Source of the DNA: Alkaliphilus metalliredigens QYMF
GTDB taxonomy: Bacteria > Bacillota > Clostridia > Peptostreptococcales > Natronincolaceae
Direction of reading: 5' to 3'
Length of the DNA stretch: 64,000 bases
Assembly: GCF_000016985.1 (NCBI RefSeq)
Contig: NC_009633.1
Coordinates: 3,887,539-3,951,538 of the forward strand
Both the position numbers and the translations under genes were made by a program. The notes below the pieces were generated by a model. The model was given only the letters and a program-made list of their open reading frames with translations, searched no databases and was not told where the DNA came from. Below are positions 25,660-35,314 of the stretch, in pieces. The number at the start of each line of letters is the position of its first letter. Positions within the stretch are counted from its first letter, which is position 1.

Positions 25660-27222
25660 TTAATACGTACTGGTTGCTTCATGCTTTTTCCTGCCAGAGC
25701 TTTGGATGATGCAACGCATAATGCTTTCCTGACAAGCCTCATGGGTTGGCATTTCTCCTACAAACTCTCCTTCGTTCATTATATAAATTCTGTCACATAT
25801 TCCTAATAGCTCTGGCAATTCTGATGAAATAACAATAATAGATTTACCTTGATTAGCTAAGTCGTTTATAATATTATATATCTCATATTTGGCTCCTACA
25901 TCTATCCCTCTTGTTGGTTCATCAAGGATGAGAACATCCGGCTCTGAAAAAAGCCATTTTGCAATGATAACCTTCTGTTGATTGCCTCCAGATAAATTTC
26001 CTGTATTCTGATATATGTCTGAGGTCTTAATTCGGAGTTTTTTACAGAATTCTTCAGCAACATGAATCTCCTCATTTAAATTCACAACTCCACGATTACT
26101 AATCTTCTTCAATTTAGCCAAAGTAATATTTCTTCGGATGTCATCATTAAGAACTAATCCACCAGTTTTACGATCCTCTGTTAAATATGCAAGCCCTTCC
26201 TGAATTGCTTGACTCACATTAGTCACATTCAAAACTTTTCCAGCTTTTATCATTTTCCCTTTAATGTTTTTACCATAGGAATGACCAAAAATACTCATAG
26301 CGAGCTCTGTTCTACCTGAACCCATTAATCCTGATATCCCAACAATCTCTCCTTCTCGGACATTTAAGTTAACATTTTTGATCTTTACCCGCCCTTCGTC
26401 TAATGGATCATGCACCAACCAGTTTTCAATCTCAAAAGCTATTTTCCCTATGTTTGAAACCCTTTTGGGGTACCTATCCATCAACTCTCTTCCAACCATT
26501 CCTTTAATGATTCGGTTTTCTGAAATTTCATCCTTACCTTTAACAAGGGTTTCAATGATTGTTCCATCACGTATAACCGTTATCTCGTCAGCTATTTTTG
26601 TCACCTCATTTAACTTATGAGAGATGATAATGCTGGTAATTTCCTGTTTTTCATTTAATTCCTTCAACAATTCCAGCAAACTGTCAGAATCTTCATCATT
26701 TAAAGCCGCAGTAGGCTCATCCAAAATCAACAGCTTCACATCCTTAGCTAATGACTTTGCAATTTCAACAAGCTGCTGCTGTCCAACTCCTATATCCTTT
26801 ACTAATGCATCATGCTTAATATGTAGTCCCACTCGTTTCATAAGTCTTATCGCTTTTTCTTGGGTAGCATACCAATCGACAATACCTTTTTTTTGACATT
26901 CATTTCCTAAAAATATATTTTCAGCCACTGTCAAATAAGGACTAAGGGCTAATTCTTGATGAATGATTACAATTCCTTTTCCTTCGCTCTCCTTAATATC
27001 TTTAAACTGGCAATCACTACCATCAAAAACAATTTCTCCAGAATATGTTCCATAAGGATATATCCCACTGAGAACATTCATCAAAGTTGATTTTCCTGCG
27101 CCATTCTCTCCTACTAATGCATGAATCTGTCCCCTTTTCACCTGGAGATTTACATTATTTAGCGCTTTAACTCCCGGAAACTCTTTTGTTATCGTTCGCA
27201 TTTCAAGAATATTATTGGTCAT
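25660..27222 (-). CDS. xylG: Xylose ABC transporter ATPase (two cassettes)
   Basis: 520 residues with two fused ATP-binding cassettes, as in the CUT2 family. Cassette 1: Walker [19 protein letters not shown], Walker [14 protein letters not shown]. Cassette 2: degenerate Walker A ([19 protein letters not shown]), signature LSGGNQQKV and [13 protein letters not shown]. The start is taken at ATG 27222 with AGGAG at good spacing; the longer frame begins at a TTG that overlaps that site. Confidence 0.94.
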   Translation of the reverse strand: MTNNILEMRTITKEFPGVKALNNVNLQVKRGQIHALVGENGAGKSTLMNVLSGIYPYGTYSGEIVFDGSDCQFKDIKESEGKGIVIIHQELALSPYLTVAENIFLGNECQKKGIVDWYATQEKAIRLMKRVGLHIKHDALVKDIGVGQQQLVEIAKSLAKDVKLLILDEPTAALNDEDSDSLLELLKELNEKQEITSIIISHKLNEVTKIADEITVIRDGTIIETLVKGKDEISENRIIKGMVGRELMDRYPKRVSNIGKIAFEIENWLVHDPLDEGRVKIKNVNLNVREGEIVGISGLMGSGRTELAMSIFGHSYGKNIKGKMIKAGKVLNVTNVSQAIQEGLAYLTEDRKTGGLVLNDDIRRNITLAKLKKISNRGVVNLNEEIHVAEEFCKKLRIKTSDIYQNTGNLSGGNQQKVIIAKWLFSEPDVLILDEPTRGIDVGAKYEIYNIINDLANQGKSIIVISSELPELLGICDRIYIMNEGEFVGEMPTHEACQESIMRCIIQSSGRKKHEATSTY

Positions 27223-27324
27223 ATCCCCTACTCCTTTTTTCAAATTATATGCTGTGATAGCAAACTACCACAGCATATATATTGATTCCCTTGCAAAAGT
27301 AAGCTAATCGCCCTTACATTTAAA

Positions 27325-28422
27325 CTACAATTGATCTGGAGTATAATACCCTGAATCAATTAATAGTTCTTTAAAGTTGTCCTTGTCTGCAAACACAGGC
27401 TCACACAAGAAGGAAGGAACTACTTTAACATTATTGTTATAGGTTGTGGTATCGTTTACAGGAACTTCACTCCCATCCATAATAGCAGTAACCATAGCTA
27501 CTACTTGTGTTGCTAAAGTTCTCGTATCTTTGAAAATTGACATAGATTGTTCGCCAGCAATTAGCATTTTAACATTTGTGATATCGCAATCCTGTCCTGT
27601 TAATACCGGAAATGGTTTGTCCGCTGAACCATAGCCAGCCGCTTTTAATGAAGCAACTATACCTTGGGCCAAACTATCATTAGGTGATAAGACTACATCA
27701 ACATTTTTATCTGTATAATTGGCTGTCAATAGATTGTCCATTCTAGCTTGAGCACCTTCAGCTCTCCAGCCTTGGATTGCTACCTGCTCCATCTTTACTT
27801 GACCAGAATTAACGACTAATTTACCATTATCAATATATGGTTGCAGAACATCCATAGCTCCACTATTAAAGAAGAAGGCATTATTATCATCTGGAGAACC
27901 CCCAAATACCTCCAAGTTTAAGGGACCATTTCCACTATCAAGCTCAAGAGCATTCACTATGTACTCTCCTTGTATTTTACCCACAAGATAATTATCGAAG
28001 GTTGCATAATAATCTACATCTGCAGAATCTAATATTAAACGGTCATATGCAATAATTTTGATGCCTTCTTTACCAGCATCTGACAGGACTCCTTTTAAAG
28101 CTGTTCCGTCTATAGAAGCAATTACAATTACTTCACAACCCTTAGTAATCATGTTCTCAACCTGTGTAACCTGCTGTTCTACTTTGTTGTCGGCATACTC
28201 TAATATAACTTCATAACCTGCCGCTTCAAGCATATTCTTCATATTATCTCCGTCTTGATTCCATCGTTGCAATGATTTTGTAGGCATTGCTACACCTATA
28301 AGTTTGTCTCCCTTTGCCGTTCCCAAATCGCCAGAATTGCTCGTCTGGCTTGTGCATCCAACCGTAGAAAGCATAGTAACAAGAAGAACTAAAGCCAATA
28401 ACCATAAACCTAACTTTTTCAT
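27325..28422 (-). CDS. xylF: Xylose-binding lipoprotein
   Basis: Extracellular sugar-binding protein for XylGH. 365 residues from ATG 28422 (AGGGGGGT upstream). Signal peptide with a lipobox-like end (STVGC, cysteine about residue 23), then the periplasmic-binding type I fold: LIGVAMPTKSLQRWNQDGDNM, VIVIASIDGTALKGVL, IKIIAYDRLILDS and TGQDCDITNVKMLIAGEQSMSIFKDTRTLA, which is the XylF signature region. The upstream in-frame extension to 28527 has no ribosome site. The 102-base gap before xylG contains a short inverted repeat (TGCTGTGATAG.../...CACAGCA at about 27249-27277) that may favour higher xylF expression. Confidence 0.94.
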   Translation of the reverse strand: MKKLGLWLLALVLLVTMLSTVGCTSQTSNSGDLGTAKGDKLIGVAMPTKSLQRWNQDGDNMKNMLEAAGYEVILEYADNKVEQQVTQVENMITKGCEVIVIASIDGTALKGVLSDAGKEGIKIIAYDRLILDSADVDYYATFDNYLVGKIQGEYIVNALELDSGNGPLNLEVFGGSPDDNNAFFFNSGAMDVLQPYIDNGKLVVNSGQVKMEQVAIQGWRAEGAQARMDNLLTANYTDKNVDVVLSPNDSLAQGIVASLKAAGYGSADKPFPVLTGQDCDITNVKMLIAGEQSMSIFKDTRTLATQVVAMVTAIMDGSEVPVNDTTTYNNNVKVVPSFLCEPVFADKDNFKELLIDSGYYTPDQL

Positions 28423-28499
28423 TGAATAGACCCCCCTAAAATTTTTTTTATTGAAGTGAGTCAAAGCAAATGTCAGTCTGTACAGTTTTTGAGAGCTCA

Positions 28500-28549
28500 T
28501 TTTTAACAATCGAATTGTATTGTCCACTACTCATCTTAATTGTTAAAAA
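28500..28549. promoter_or_regulatory. Inverted repeat in the xylF leader, possible XylR operator
   Basis: TTTTTAACAAT at 28500-28510 and ATTGTTAAAAA at 28539-28549 form 11-base arms 28 bases apart. They lie downstream of the promoter and about 80-125 bases before xylF. They may be two half sites of a repressor-loop operator or an RNA hairpin. No direct evidence for XylR. Confidence 0.4.
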
Positions 28550-28586
28550 AGCGAACTCATTTTTTCCATATAATGACTCTAATTTA

Positions 28587-28615
28587 ATTATAAAATACTT
28601 CTTATACTTTTTCAA
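28587..28615 (-). promoter_or_regulatory. Sigma-A promoter of the xylose operon
   Basis: Minus strand TTGAAA (28615-28610), 17-base spacer, TATAAT (28592-28587). Transcription would begin near 28580, giving a leader of about 155 bases before xylF. galM ends upstream at 28709, so it could be read separately. Confidence 0.75.
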
Positions 28616-28708
28616 CCCCCTTTAAAAAGTATTTTTAAAATGACTTTAAAAAGTATCTAAAAAAACACAAAACCTTCTAAAATACTTGTGTAAACTAAGT
28701 CAATTGAG

Positions 28709-29758
28709 TTAAAGGAATTTATAAATTGTAGTATGCTTATATTCCTTTCCTTTTTTTAAAATACAAGAAGGAAAATGCTTATGCTTCATACCATTTGGAA
28801 AATACTGTGTTTCCAAGCAAAGTCCACTCCATTTTTTATAGCTTACTCCGTTTTTCCCTGTAGCTGAGCTTTCAAGATGATTTCCAGAGTAAAATTGTAT
28901 CCCAGGTTTTGTTGTATATACCTCCATTCGTCTACCACTGACAGGATCATGGACCTCCGCTGCTTTCTTTTTTAAATCACCATTGCTTCTCAGAACAAAA
29001 TTATGATCATACCCTTGCCCCATTATGATTTGCTCTTCATCACTTTCAAGCCCAGTAGCTATTATTTTCATGTTACGAAAGTCCATAGCTGTTCCCTCTA
29101 CGGAACGGATTTCTCCTGTTGGCAAACATTCTTGATTTATAGGGGTGAAATACTCAGCATCTATTATAAGTTCATGTCCTCCAATGTCGCCCTTATCGTG
29201 GCCCGAAAGGTTGAAATAGCTGTGATTAGTTAGATTTACTATTGTATCTTTGTTAGAGATTCCATAATAGTCTATTCTTAAGGCATTATCAGAAGTAAGG
29301 CTATATGAAACCTTCACTTCGAGCTTCCCTGGATAATTTTCTTCCATATCCTCACTTGTATAACTTAAAACCAAGGATTTTTCTCCCTTACTTACTGCTT
29401 CATCACTCCAAAACACTTTATCAAAGCCCCGATAGCCTCCATGAAGGTGATTATTACCGTCGTTCCGTTCAAGCTTATACTCAATACCCCCAATTTCTAT
29501 GACTCCCCCCTCAATTCTATTTGCATATCTTCCAATGATAGCTCCTAAGAATTGCGTATTATTATAATAATTCTCGATTTTTTCGAAGCCTAGTACAATA
29601 TCCTGATATTTTCCTTTCCTATCAGGGGCAAATAGGGATATTATAGTAGCTCCAAGATTACAGATTTTCACCTTCATTCCTGCTTCATTTGTAAGCGTAT
29701 AAATAACAAGAGTATTACCATCCAATGCTTCATTGCATTTTTCAATTAAAATATCCAT
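28709..29758 (-). CDS. galM: Aldose 1-epimerase (mutarotase)
   Basis: Interconverts alpha and beta anomers of aldoses; beside the xylose genes it would supply the alpha-anomer for XylA. 349 residues with NRIEGG, HGGYRGFDKVFW (about 106-117), the catalytic HSYFNLSGHD (about 178-187), DHNFVLR and the C-terminal GLCLETQYFPNGMKH. Expected length. GAGGATGAAAGAAC precedes ATG 29758. Confidence 0.92.
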   Translation of the reverse strand: MDILIEKCNEALDGNTLVIYTLTNEAGMKVKICNLGATIISLFAPDRKGKYQDIVLGFEKIENYYNNTQFLGAIIGRYANRIEGGVIEIGGIEYKLERNDGNNHLHGGYRGFDKVFWSDEAVSKGEKSLVLSYTSEDMEENYPGKLEVKVSYSLTSDNALRIDYYGISNKDTIVNLTNHSYFNLSGHDKGDIGGHELIIDAEYFTPINQECLPTGEIRSVEGTAMDFRNMKIIATGLESDEEQIIMGQGYDHNFVLRSNGDLKKKAAEVHDPVSGRRMEVYTTKPGIQFYSGNHLESSATGKNGVSYKKWSGLCLETQYFPNGMKHKHFPSCILKKGKEYKHTTIYKFL

Positions 29759-29861
29759 GTTCTTTCATCCTCTTTTTTTCATTGTATTATTGAATACCTA
29801 CGAAAAGTATTCTCTTAATAAATATACAACAGAAAATGCTAATTAAACAAGGGAAACACGC

Positions 29862-29889
29862 GAAGCACAGGGACGGTGTTGTTGCTTTG
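29862..29889 (+). repeat. REP-like repeat next to RAYT copy 2
   Basis: GAAGCACAGGGACGGTGTT followed by TTGCTTTG, same sequence class and orientation as 19157-19184, again directly at the 3' side of a RAYT reading frame. Confidence 0.65.
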
Positions 29890-29904
29890 GTTCTGTGTAA
29901 CATA

Positions 29905-30462
29905 TTATAATTTCCAAATAGTATTCGCCGATACCCCAGTAACTCTTGCCAGCTGCCTTGTTGATATTCCTTCTATCTCTAAGGCTTTCTTTAACATCAT
30001 TTCCTTCTTTTCTTTTGATTCATTTTGTAACGTCCATTCTTCTACCTTAAATTGATTTTTTATTATCCGTCTTAATTCATCATCTGATATATTCTTCTTT
30101 TTTTCCTCGATTTTTAAGCACTCATCATTATTATTCTCTTTGTTAAATTTAATAAATAATTCAATAGCTATATCATTGTCTTTAGCAAATATTTTAAGTA
30201 CATATTCCTTATCTATTATTTTTGGTGTTACTGAATATTCCCTATAACTACTCCATCTATAGTCTTTTATGTTTCTTATAATTCTTATAATTCTTATAAT
30301 TCTTATAATTCTTATAATTCCTGCTTTTATAGGATTTTGACGAATATATCTTATAACCGTCAAAAAATATGATTCCGTCTCTACTCGTTCACTTTTAAAT
30401 CGATCCTGAATAAAGTTCCATCCGTTCATATTTTTTGTTATACCAATATACATAGCTTCCAC
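29905..30462 (-). pseudogene. Decayed RAYT transposase, copy 2
   Basis: Near-identical to copy 1 from its DRFKSE region to the end (including the HTH tail TRQLARVTGVSANTIWKL), but broken. The HUH-containing N-terminal part is gone: homology stops abruptly at 30462. Between 30390 and 30460 single-base deletions relative to copy 1 put the SYVYWYNKKYERIG segment out of frame. A 9-bp repeat expansion inserts IIR units in the middle. Cannot encode an active transposase. Confidence 0.85.
30273..30317. repeat. 9-bp tandem repeat (TTCTTATAA) x5
   Basis: Five perfect head-to-tail copies of TTCTTATAA inside the decayed RAYT, where copy 1 at the corresponding place (about 19566-19575) has a single TTCTTATCA unit. 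In-frame, it adds repeated Ile-Ile-Arg to the product. Confidence 0.9.
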
Positions 30463-30684
30463 AATAGAGCCTGCCAAGAATGGAAAAATGGCGAAATGAA
30501 AAATTTCAATGGATTAAATCGTGCCCGAGGGTACGGTTTAAGAAGTATGGCAACACAAGCAAAATTAACTACATTAGCAGTAAATCTAAAGAGGGTAGCA
30601 ATCATCCTATCCTCTAGATTAACTATAAAATCACACTTTTGGGTTTCTAGATTTAAATTTAGTAGAAAAGCAATAATATACTAA
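30463..30684 (+). pseudogene. C-terminal fragment of an IS1182-type transposase
   Basis: Plus-strand frame reads RACQEWKNGEMKNFNGLNRARGYGLRSM..., then LTTLAVNLKRVAIIL, closely resembling the C-terminal end of IS1182-family DDE transposases (the GEMKxFxGLxRARxxGL block and AxNLKRM). The N-terminal and catalytic parts are absent; the fragment starts exactly at the junction with the RAYT remnant. Ends with TAA at 30682-30684. Confidence 0.7.
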
Positions 30685-30758
30685 GGAAACAGGACTTAAA
30701 AGAACCATTTTTTCAGTGGTCTCCCCTGTCCCTTTGTCTGCTTGTCTGAAAAAACTTA

Positions 30759-30785
30759 GGACCTCAGAAAATAGTTCTGAGGTCC
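30759..30785. terminator. Hairpin terminator of the secreted-protein gene
   Basis: GGACCTCAGAA pairs with TTCTGAGGTCC around a 5-base loop, then AAGTTTTTTC on the minus strand. A near copy (about 34027-34053) sits behind a paralogous gene remnant. Confidence 0.8.
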
Positions 30786-30817
30786 TATGGGTCGAAGAAT
30801 TCTTCTTAAAAGGTTGC

Positions 30818-33757
30818 TTATTTGATTATTGTAATCTCTCTCGTCACTTCATCATACTCCACTGTAGCACCTAGTATCTCACTGACAAATCGTAGTGGTA
30901 CAAAGGTCCGTCCTGGAGACATAATCCTTGGTTCAGTTTCTATCAAGATAATCTCTCCATTGACCAGTACTTCCTTAGAACCAATGGTCAACAGGATTTC
31001 CGTTTCTCCTTCTATGATTAAGACCTGTTCCGTCTCCGACAGCCAGGTTACCTTTGCTCCTAGGGCTTCGCTGATGAATTTAATGGGGACTAGAGTTCTG
31101 TTGGATTCTCCCTCGATAAAGGGTATTGTGTCCAATAGATAGATTTCATCGTCTATCTGTGTTTCCAGCCTACCTAGGGTCAGTCTTATTTGTTTTTTCG
31201 GAGGATCTTCCTTCTCTAGTGGTTCTTTTTGGATTTCTTCTTCTACTTCTTCTCCAATAACTTGGGTGAAGCTATGTCTCACTACTCTGCCATTTTGATC
31301 TGTCACGGTAATGGTGTATTGGTAGGTTCCCGCCTTGGTGGGGGTACCGCTGATAACTCCATCCTTTGAAAGGGTTAAACCCTCTGGTAATGCTCCACTG
31401 GTGATTTTAAAGCTATAGCCTTTGCCTCCTCCAGTGGCTATAAAGCTATAGGAATAGGCGATACCTTCTATTGCCTCGGTGGGATTAGTTTTTACGATGG
31501 CTAAGTTTTGTGTACTGGAACCGTCCCTAGAAGAGCTGTTTATACTTCCTCCAGCGTTTGATGAAGCTCTGTTTACGATAATGGTATAGGTCTTGATACT
31601 TCCATTTTCAGCCGTTACTACAATAGTGATGGTATTATTTCCTGTATTCAAACTTATTGGTATGACACTTCCGCTAGCTACAGAGTTTCCGTTAATAGCT
31701 ACTGTTGCATTACTGTCTTCTATGACGGTTGTTACATTCATGCTGGATATCCCACTGCCTACGTTAGCACTATAGGACACTATATCCTCACTAAAAGTAG
31801 GGTTCAATGTTCCCTGGCTTAATAGCAGTTCCATTAATTTGGCATTGCCAGAGGGAATATAACCTTCTACAGCGTTGACTGTCAGTGTTACTATATTATT
31901 GTCATCAAAAAAAATATTAAATTCTGCCCTATCTCCTTGTCTCAAGTTCAAAGCTTCTAGATAATCAGTATATATGGTGAGTTGATTTACATTAATTGTA
32001 TAATCTGTATCTAACACTAGATTTTCACTTCCATACATTACATCTGTGACACTGACAGCATTTCCCCATGTGATTATAGTGAATACGTCAGCTGGGGTTG
32101 TCAGCTCATAGTTCATTGAAGCCGGATTGATGGTTGGGATAAGTGGGGTCACAATATCCACTGTAAATGTAGTGATTTTGTTTTCATAAGTGACGGTGAT
32201 AACCTGATTGTCTTTTTCTACACTACTGTTAAATCCACTGATATTAGCTGCGGTGACGCTCAGTGATGCCGTAGAAGTATCGCTGTATTCACCCGTTACT
32301 ACTAGACCAGTTAAATCCAAGGTCTCATTTACATAGTAGATAACCTTGTCGGGCTGACTGGTCACTCGTATTCTTTCTAGCGTTACCGGTTCGGTGACTA
32401 TGATGTTACCTATGATAGCTAAAACAGAGCTAAAATACTTGTCACCTTCTTTGGTTACCGTAATCGTTGCTGTTCCTACCTGCACTGCAGTGACAATACT
32501 TTCATTCTCCACCGTCAACCCACTTCCAGTAACACTGTAGGTGATGGCACCTGTGGTACTTCCACCCGTCACTGAGCTGCTGAGATCAAAGGTTTCATTT
32601 ACTGTCATGTTGGTGGGCACGCCAGTAATGATGAGGTGTGCCTGTTCTTTTCCCTCTGGACCATACACACCTGCGATATCTATGCCTTTCTTATCTTTTG
32701 CCCCTGCACCTTGTATGGTGCAGTTGGTATAGGGTTTTTCCACCCCTGTGGGTACCAGTGCATTGGTGCCGTATGTTGTAAATACCACAGTAGGATTGTC
32801 ATTGCCGTCACCTGCTATTTTTAAGGTACCAGTGCCTGAACTGCCGCTTCCTGAGCCAATATCCCATCCATTTTGACGCCCCATTATTGGTCCACCGCCT
32901 GTTGCGGTAATCTGGGCATTCCCTGAAATATTGATTGTACCACTGCCACCGCTGGGACCGCCACCGATACCGGCACCACTGCTTCCGCCTACTGCAGTAA
33001 CAGTTCCTCCTGAAATATTAATTATACCGCCACTGCCCTCAAAACCTCCACCGATGCCTGCTCCATAATCACCGCCTGTTGCAGTGACAATTCCTCCTGA
33101 AATATTGATTGCGCCACCATAGCCGCCGCTACTGACTCCACGACCACCACCACCAATGCCTGCTCCACTGTTTCCTCCCATGGCTGTTACCGTACCACCT
33201 AAAATGTTGATTGTACCTGCATCTTGACCCCAGCCACCGCCAATACCTGCACTAGAACTACCTATGACAACACTCTTGGCGGTTAATCTACCAGACCCGT
33301 TGATAGTTAAAACTGCTCCAGCGGGCACCTTTAACCCTGCTTGCATCAAGCCACTGCTTAAGGAATTGTTTCCTATTAAAGTGAGGTTAATAGTAGCACC
33401 GCTCATATCAAAAGCGCACTGATTAATGCTAGTTCTACTAATGTCTACATTGGACAAAGTAATATTTGCCGTTACTCCACTACTCACCAAAACCCTATTG
33501 GTTGTAGTGGTACCAGTGATAGTGATTGTATCATCTGCATAAACATGCTGTGTTACACTTCCATGTGTTACTGCAATCTTACCAGTATATTCTCCTGTTC
33601 CTGATGCTAAGGTTATATTCCCCCCACTTATGTCAAAGGTATAGTCAGTAGAACTAATGCTTGCAGCATCCGCATACATTGGCAGTCCTGCCGGGGCTAT
33701 CACTGATAATACCAGTGTCAGAATTATAACCAGGGCTAACCTTTGTTTCTTTTTCAT
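30818..33757 (-). CDS. Large secreted multidomain beta-rich protein with copper-amine-oxidase-like stalk domain
   Basis: 979 residues, likely surface or extracellular. Order of parts: signal peptide (1-31, ending MYADA); a carbohydrate-binding-like beta region; about four imperfect glycine-rich repeats (NISGGTVTA-GG-GAGIGGG pattern, about residues 160-290) of beta-helix type; bacterial Ig-like domains (about 370-540); an X2-like domain (TINPASMNYELTTPADVFTI, about 541-635); a cadherin-like sandwich (SQGTLNPTFSEDIVSYSANV, about 645-735); a putative Ig (He_PIG) domain with LPEGLTLSKDGVISGTPTKAGTY (about 795-820); and a C-terminal copper amine oxidase N-domain-like stalk (about 865-979). There is no catalytic motif, so an adhesion or polysaccharide-binding role is the best guess. 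GGAGGAGATGAAGT precedes ATG 33757. Confidence 0.8.
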   Translation of the reverse strand: MKKKQRLALVIILTLVLSVIAPAGLPMYADAASISSTDYTFDISGGNITLASGTGEYTGKIAVTHGSVTQHVYADDTITITGTTTTNRVLVSSGVTANITLSNVDISRTSINQCAFDMSGATINLTLIGNNSLSSGLMQAGLKVPAGAVLTINGSGRLTAKSVVIGSSSAGIGGGWGQDAGTINILGGTVTAMGGNSGAGIGGGGRGVSSGGYGGAINISGGIVTATGGDYGAGIGGGFEGSGGIINISGGTVTAVGGSSGAGIGGGPSGGSGTINISGNAQITATGGGPIMGRQNGWDIGSGSGSSGTGTLKIAGDGNDNPTVVFTTYGTNALVPTGVEKPYTNCTIQGAGAKDKKGIDIAGVYGPEGKEQAHLIITGVPTNMTVNETFDLSSSVTGGSTTGAITYSVTGSGLTVENESIVTAVQVGTATITVTKEGDKYFSSVLAIIGNIIVTEPVTLERIRVTSQPDKVIYYVNETLDLTGLVVTGEYSDTSTASLSVTAANISGFNSSVEKDNQVITVTYENKITTFTVDIVTPLIPTINPASMNYELTTPADVFTIITWGNAVSVTDVMYGSENLVLDTDYTINVNQLTIYTDYLEALNLRQGDRAEFNIFFDDNNIVTLTVNAVEGYIPSGNAKLMELLLSQGTLNPTFSEDIVSYSANVGSGISSMNVTTVIEDSNATVAINGNSVASGSVIPISLNTGNNTITIVVTAENGSIKTYTIIVNRASSNAGGSINSSSRDGSSTQNLAIVKTNPTEAIEGIAYSYSFIATGGGKGYSFKITSGALPEGLTLSKDGVISGTPTKAGTYQYTITVTDQNGRVVRHSFTQVIGEEVEEEIQKEPLEKEDPPKKQIRLTLGRLETQIDDEIYLLDTIPFIEGESNRTLVPIKFISEALGAKVTWLSETEQVLIIEGETEILLTIGSKEVLVNGEIILIETEPRIMSPGRTFVPLRFVSEILGATVEYDEVTREITIIK

Positions 33758-34070
33758 ACTTCATCTCCTCCATTTTTATCTTGAAATCTTTAAACCCTTC
33801 TGTAGTGCTTTAGGTTAAAGTTTTTTATAGTATATCAAAGCCCTCTGACAGGATTCTTACAAAAGATGTCTATAAAATCACAAAATACTTGATACTTCCT
33901 TATAAATTTTATTTGTTAAGCTATCTACTTTATACTGACTTACTATATTTTACGTTAGTATATATCAGCATCCTTCCTTTTTTTCCTTCATAGGTCTATG
34001 CTTATTGTATTTTTCAAAAAAAATAGAGACCCCAGAAAATAGTTCTGAGGTCCTATAGGTTAACTAATAC

Positions 34071-34131
34071 TTATTTTTCTATACTAATCTCCCTCGTCTC
34101 TTCATCATACTCAACTTTATCGCCCAGTAAG
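34071..34131 (-). pseudogene. 3' remnant of a paralogous stalk-domain gene
   Basis: Minus-strand codons read LLGDKVEYDEETREISIEK then stop, matching the last residues of the neighbouring 979-residue protein (ILGATVEYDEVTREITIIK). A copy of that gene's terminator hairpin follows (34027-34053). Upstream it breaks at a REP-like sequence (about 34132-34155, ACCCCGTCCCCTTGCTTCG). The rest of 33758-34172 contains no gene I can see. Confidence 0.7.
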
Positions 34132-34172
34132 CACTAACCCCGTCCCCTTGCTTCGCTACTCCATTTTTCACC

Positions 34173-35279
34173 TTAAAATCTTAGACTACAAATCATTTCC
34201 TTCACCCTTTGCGAAGGAACTGTATCATACTCCTCCTGCAGGGTTTTTTCCAGCCATTGATAGTGGTTAAAGGCTGCTATATTGTTTTTTGTTTCTTGAT
34301 ATATTTCCATAAGCATGTAATTAAGGTTTTCGTCAAAGGGGACTAGCCTTGTGATGGCTTTTAAAAGTCTTATGGTTTCCTCTTTGTAACCTTTATTTCT
34401 ATAGATCTTCATGATTTCTTTTAGGATTATCAACAGAGCTTCCCGCAGCTGTTGGTCTTTTTCCATGCTCCATAGATAGCCCTCTTCTGCTAAAAATCCT
34501 CCTCCAAACAATATACTGGCCTTCTCTACTGAGGCATAGGTAGAGGGATCATCTTTTTTATAGCTGGATAATGCCTCTGCCACCTGAAAATAATCGCATT
34601 CTCCTTCTGTTACTAGAAGACAGTAACCGTTGTTGCTATAATCTAGCTTCACTACATTTTTTAGTGGGGAAAAGAGGTTTCTTATCTTGCATATGGATGT
34701 TTGTAAGATCTGCAATGCTTTTTCCCGTTCATACTCTGGCCACAGATTTTCCATGATCTTTTCCTTATGGACATAACTGCCATGATGCATCAGAAGGTAG
34801 GCAAAAAGTTCCTTTGCCTTTGTTCTCTGCCATTTTACTGGAGTCTCTCCAAGGGTAACCATCAACTTATCAAAGACTTTGATTTTTACATTTTTTGATG
34901 TCTTTTGACTTTTGATACTTATTTCATTTTTTATTTTTTCCACCATACGGTTAAAGCGTTCACCCTTGATAGGCTTTAGAATATAGTCTATGGCGTTTAA
35001 ATCAAATGCTTGGACTGCATATTGATTGTAGCTGGTGATAAAGACAATTATCATGGCAGAATTCACCTCTAATAGTTTTTCTGCTAGAGTAATCCCATCC
35101 ATCTCTGGTAGCTCAATGTCAATAAATGCCACCTGAGGATTAGTAAGCTTGGCCTCCTCTAATGCCTTCAAAGGATTTTGATATCTTCCTGCAACATGAA
35201 AATACCCAGTTTTATCAATCAGTTCACTTGTTTCTTCTAGGTTATACCATTCATCGTCTATAACTATTGCTCTAATCAT
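34173..35279 (-). CDS. Response regulator with SARP-type (wHTH + BTAD) output
   Basis: 368 residues. Receiver domain 1-120 with acidic pocket DDE (8-10), phosphoacceptor D54 in FIDIELPEMDG, T/S in VFITSYN and K in YILKPIKGERF. Then a winged-helix output (VKWQRTKAKELFAYLLMHHGSYVHKEKIMENLWPE, about 155-190) and a bacterial transcriptional activation domain of helical repeats to the end. It lies 35 bases after the histidine kinase gene, so the two form a two-component system. Targets unknown; the adjacent surface-protein gene is a candidate. Confidence 0.9.
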   Translation of the reverse strand: MIRAIVIDDEWYNLEETSELIDKTGYFHVAGRYQNPLKALEEAKLTNPQVAFIDIELPEMDGITLAEKLLEVNSAMIIVFITSYNQYAVQAFDLNAIDYILKPIKGERFNRMVEKIKNEISIKSQKTSKNVKIKVFDKLMVTLGETPVKWQRTKAKELFAYLLMHHGSYVHKEKIMENLWPEYEREKALQILQTSICKIRNLFSPLKNVVKLDYSNNGYCLLVTEGECDYFQVAEALSSYKKDDPSTYASVEKASILFGGGFLAEEGYLWSMEKDQQLREALLIILKEIMKIYRNKGYKEETIRLLKAITRLVPFDENLNYMLMEIYQETKNNIAAFNHYQWLEKTLQEEYDTVPSQRVKEMICSLRF

Positions 35280-35314
35280 ATATCCTCAACTCCATTAATA
35301 AGTATCATAATTTA

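Noticed and set aside
32500-33300. Short repeats that might be a CRISPR or VNTR
   Set aside because: They are in-frame glycine-rich protein repeats of variable spacing inside the secreted-protein gene.
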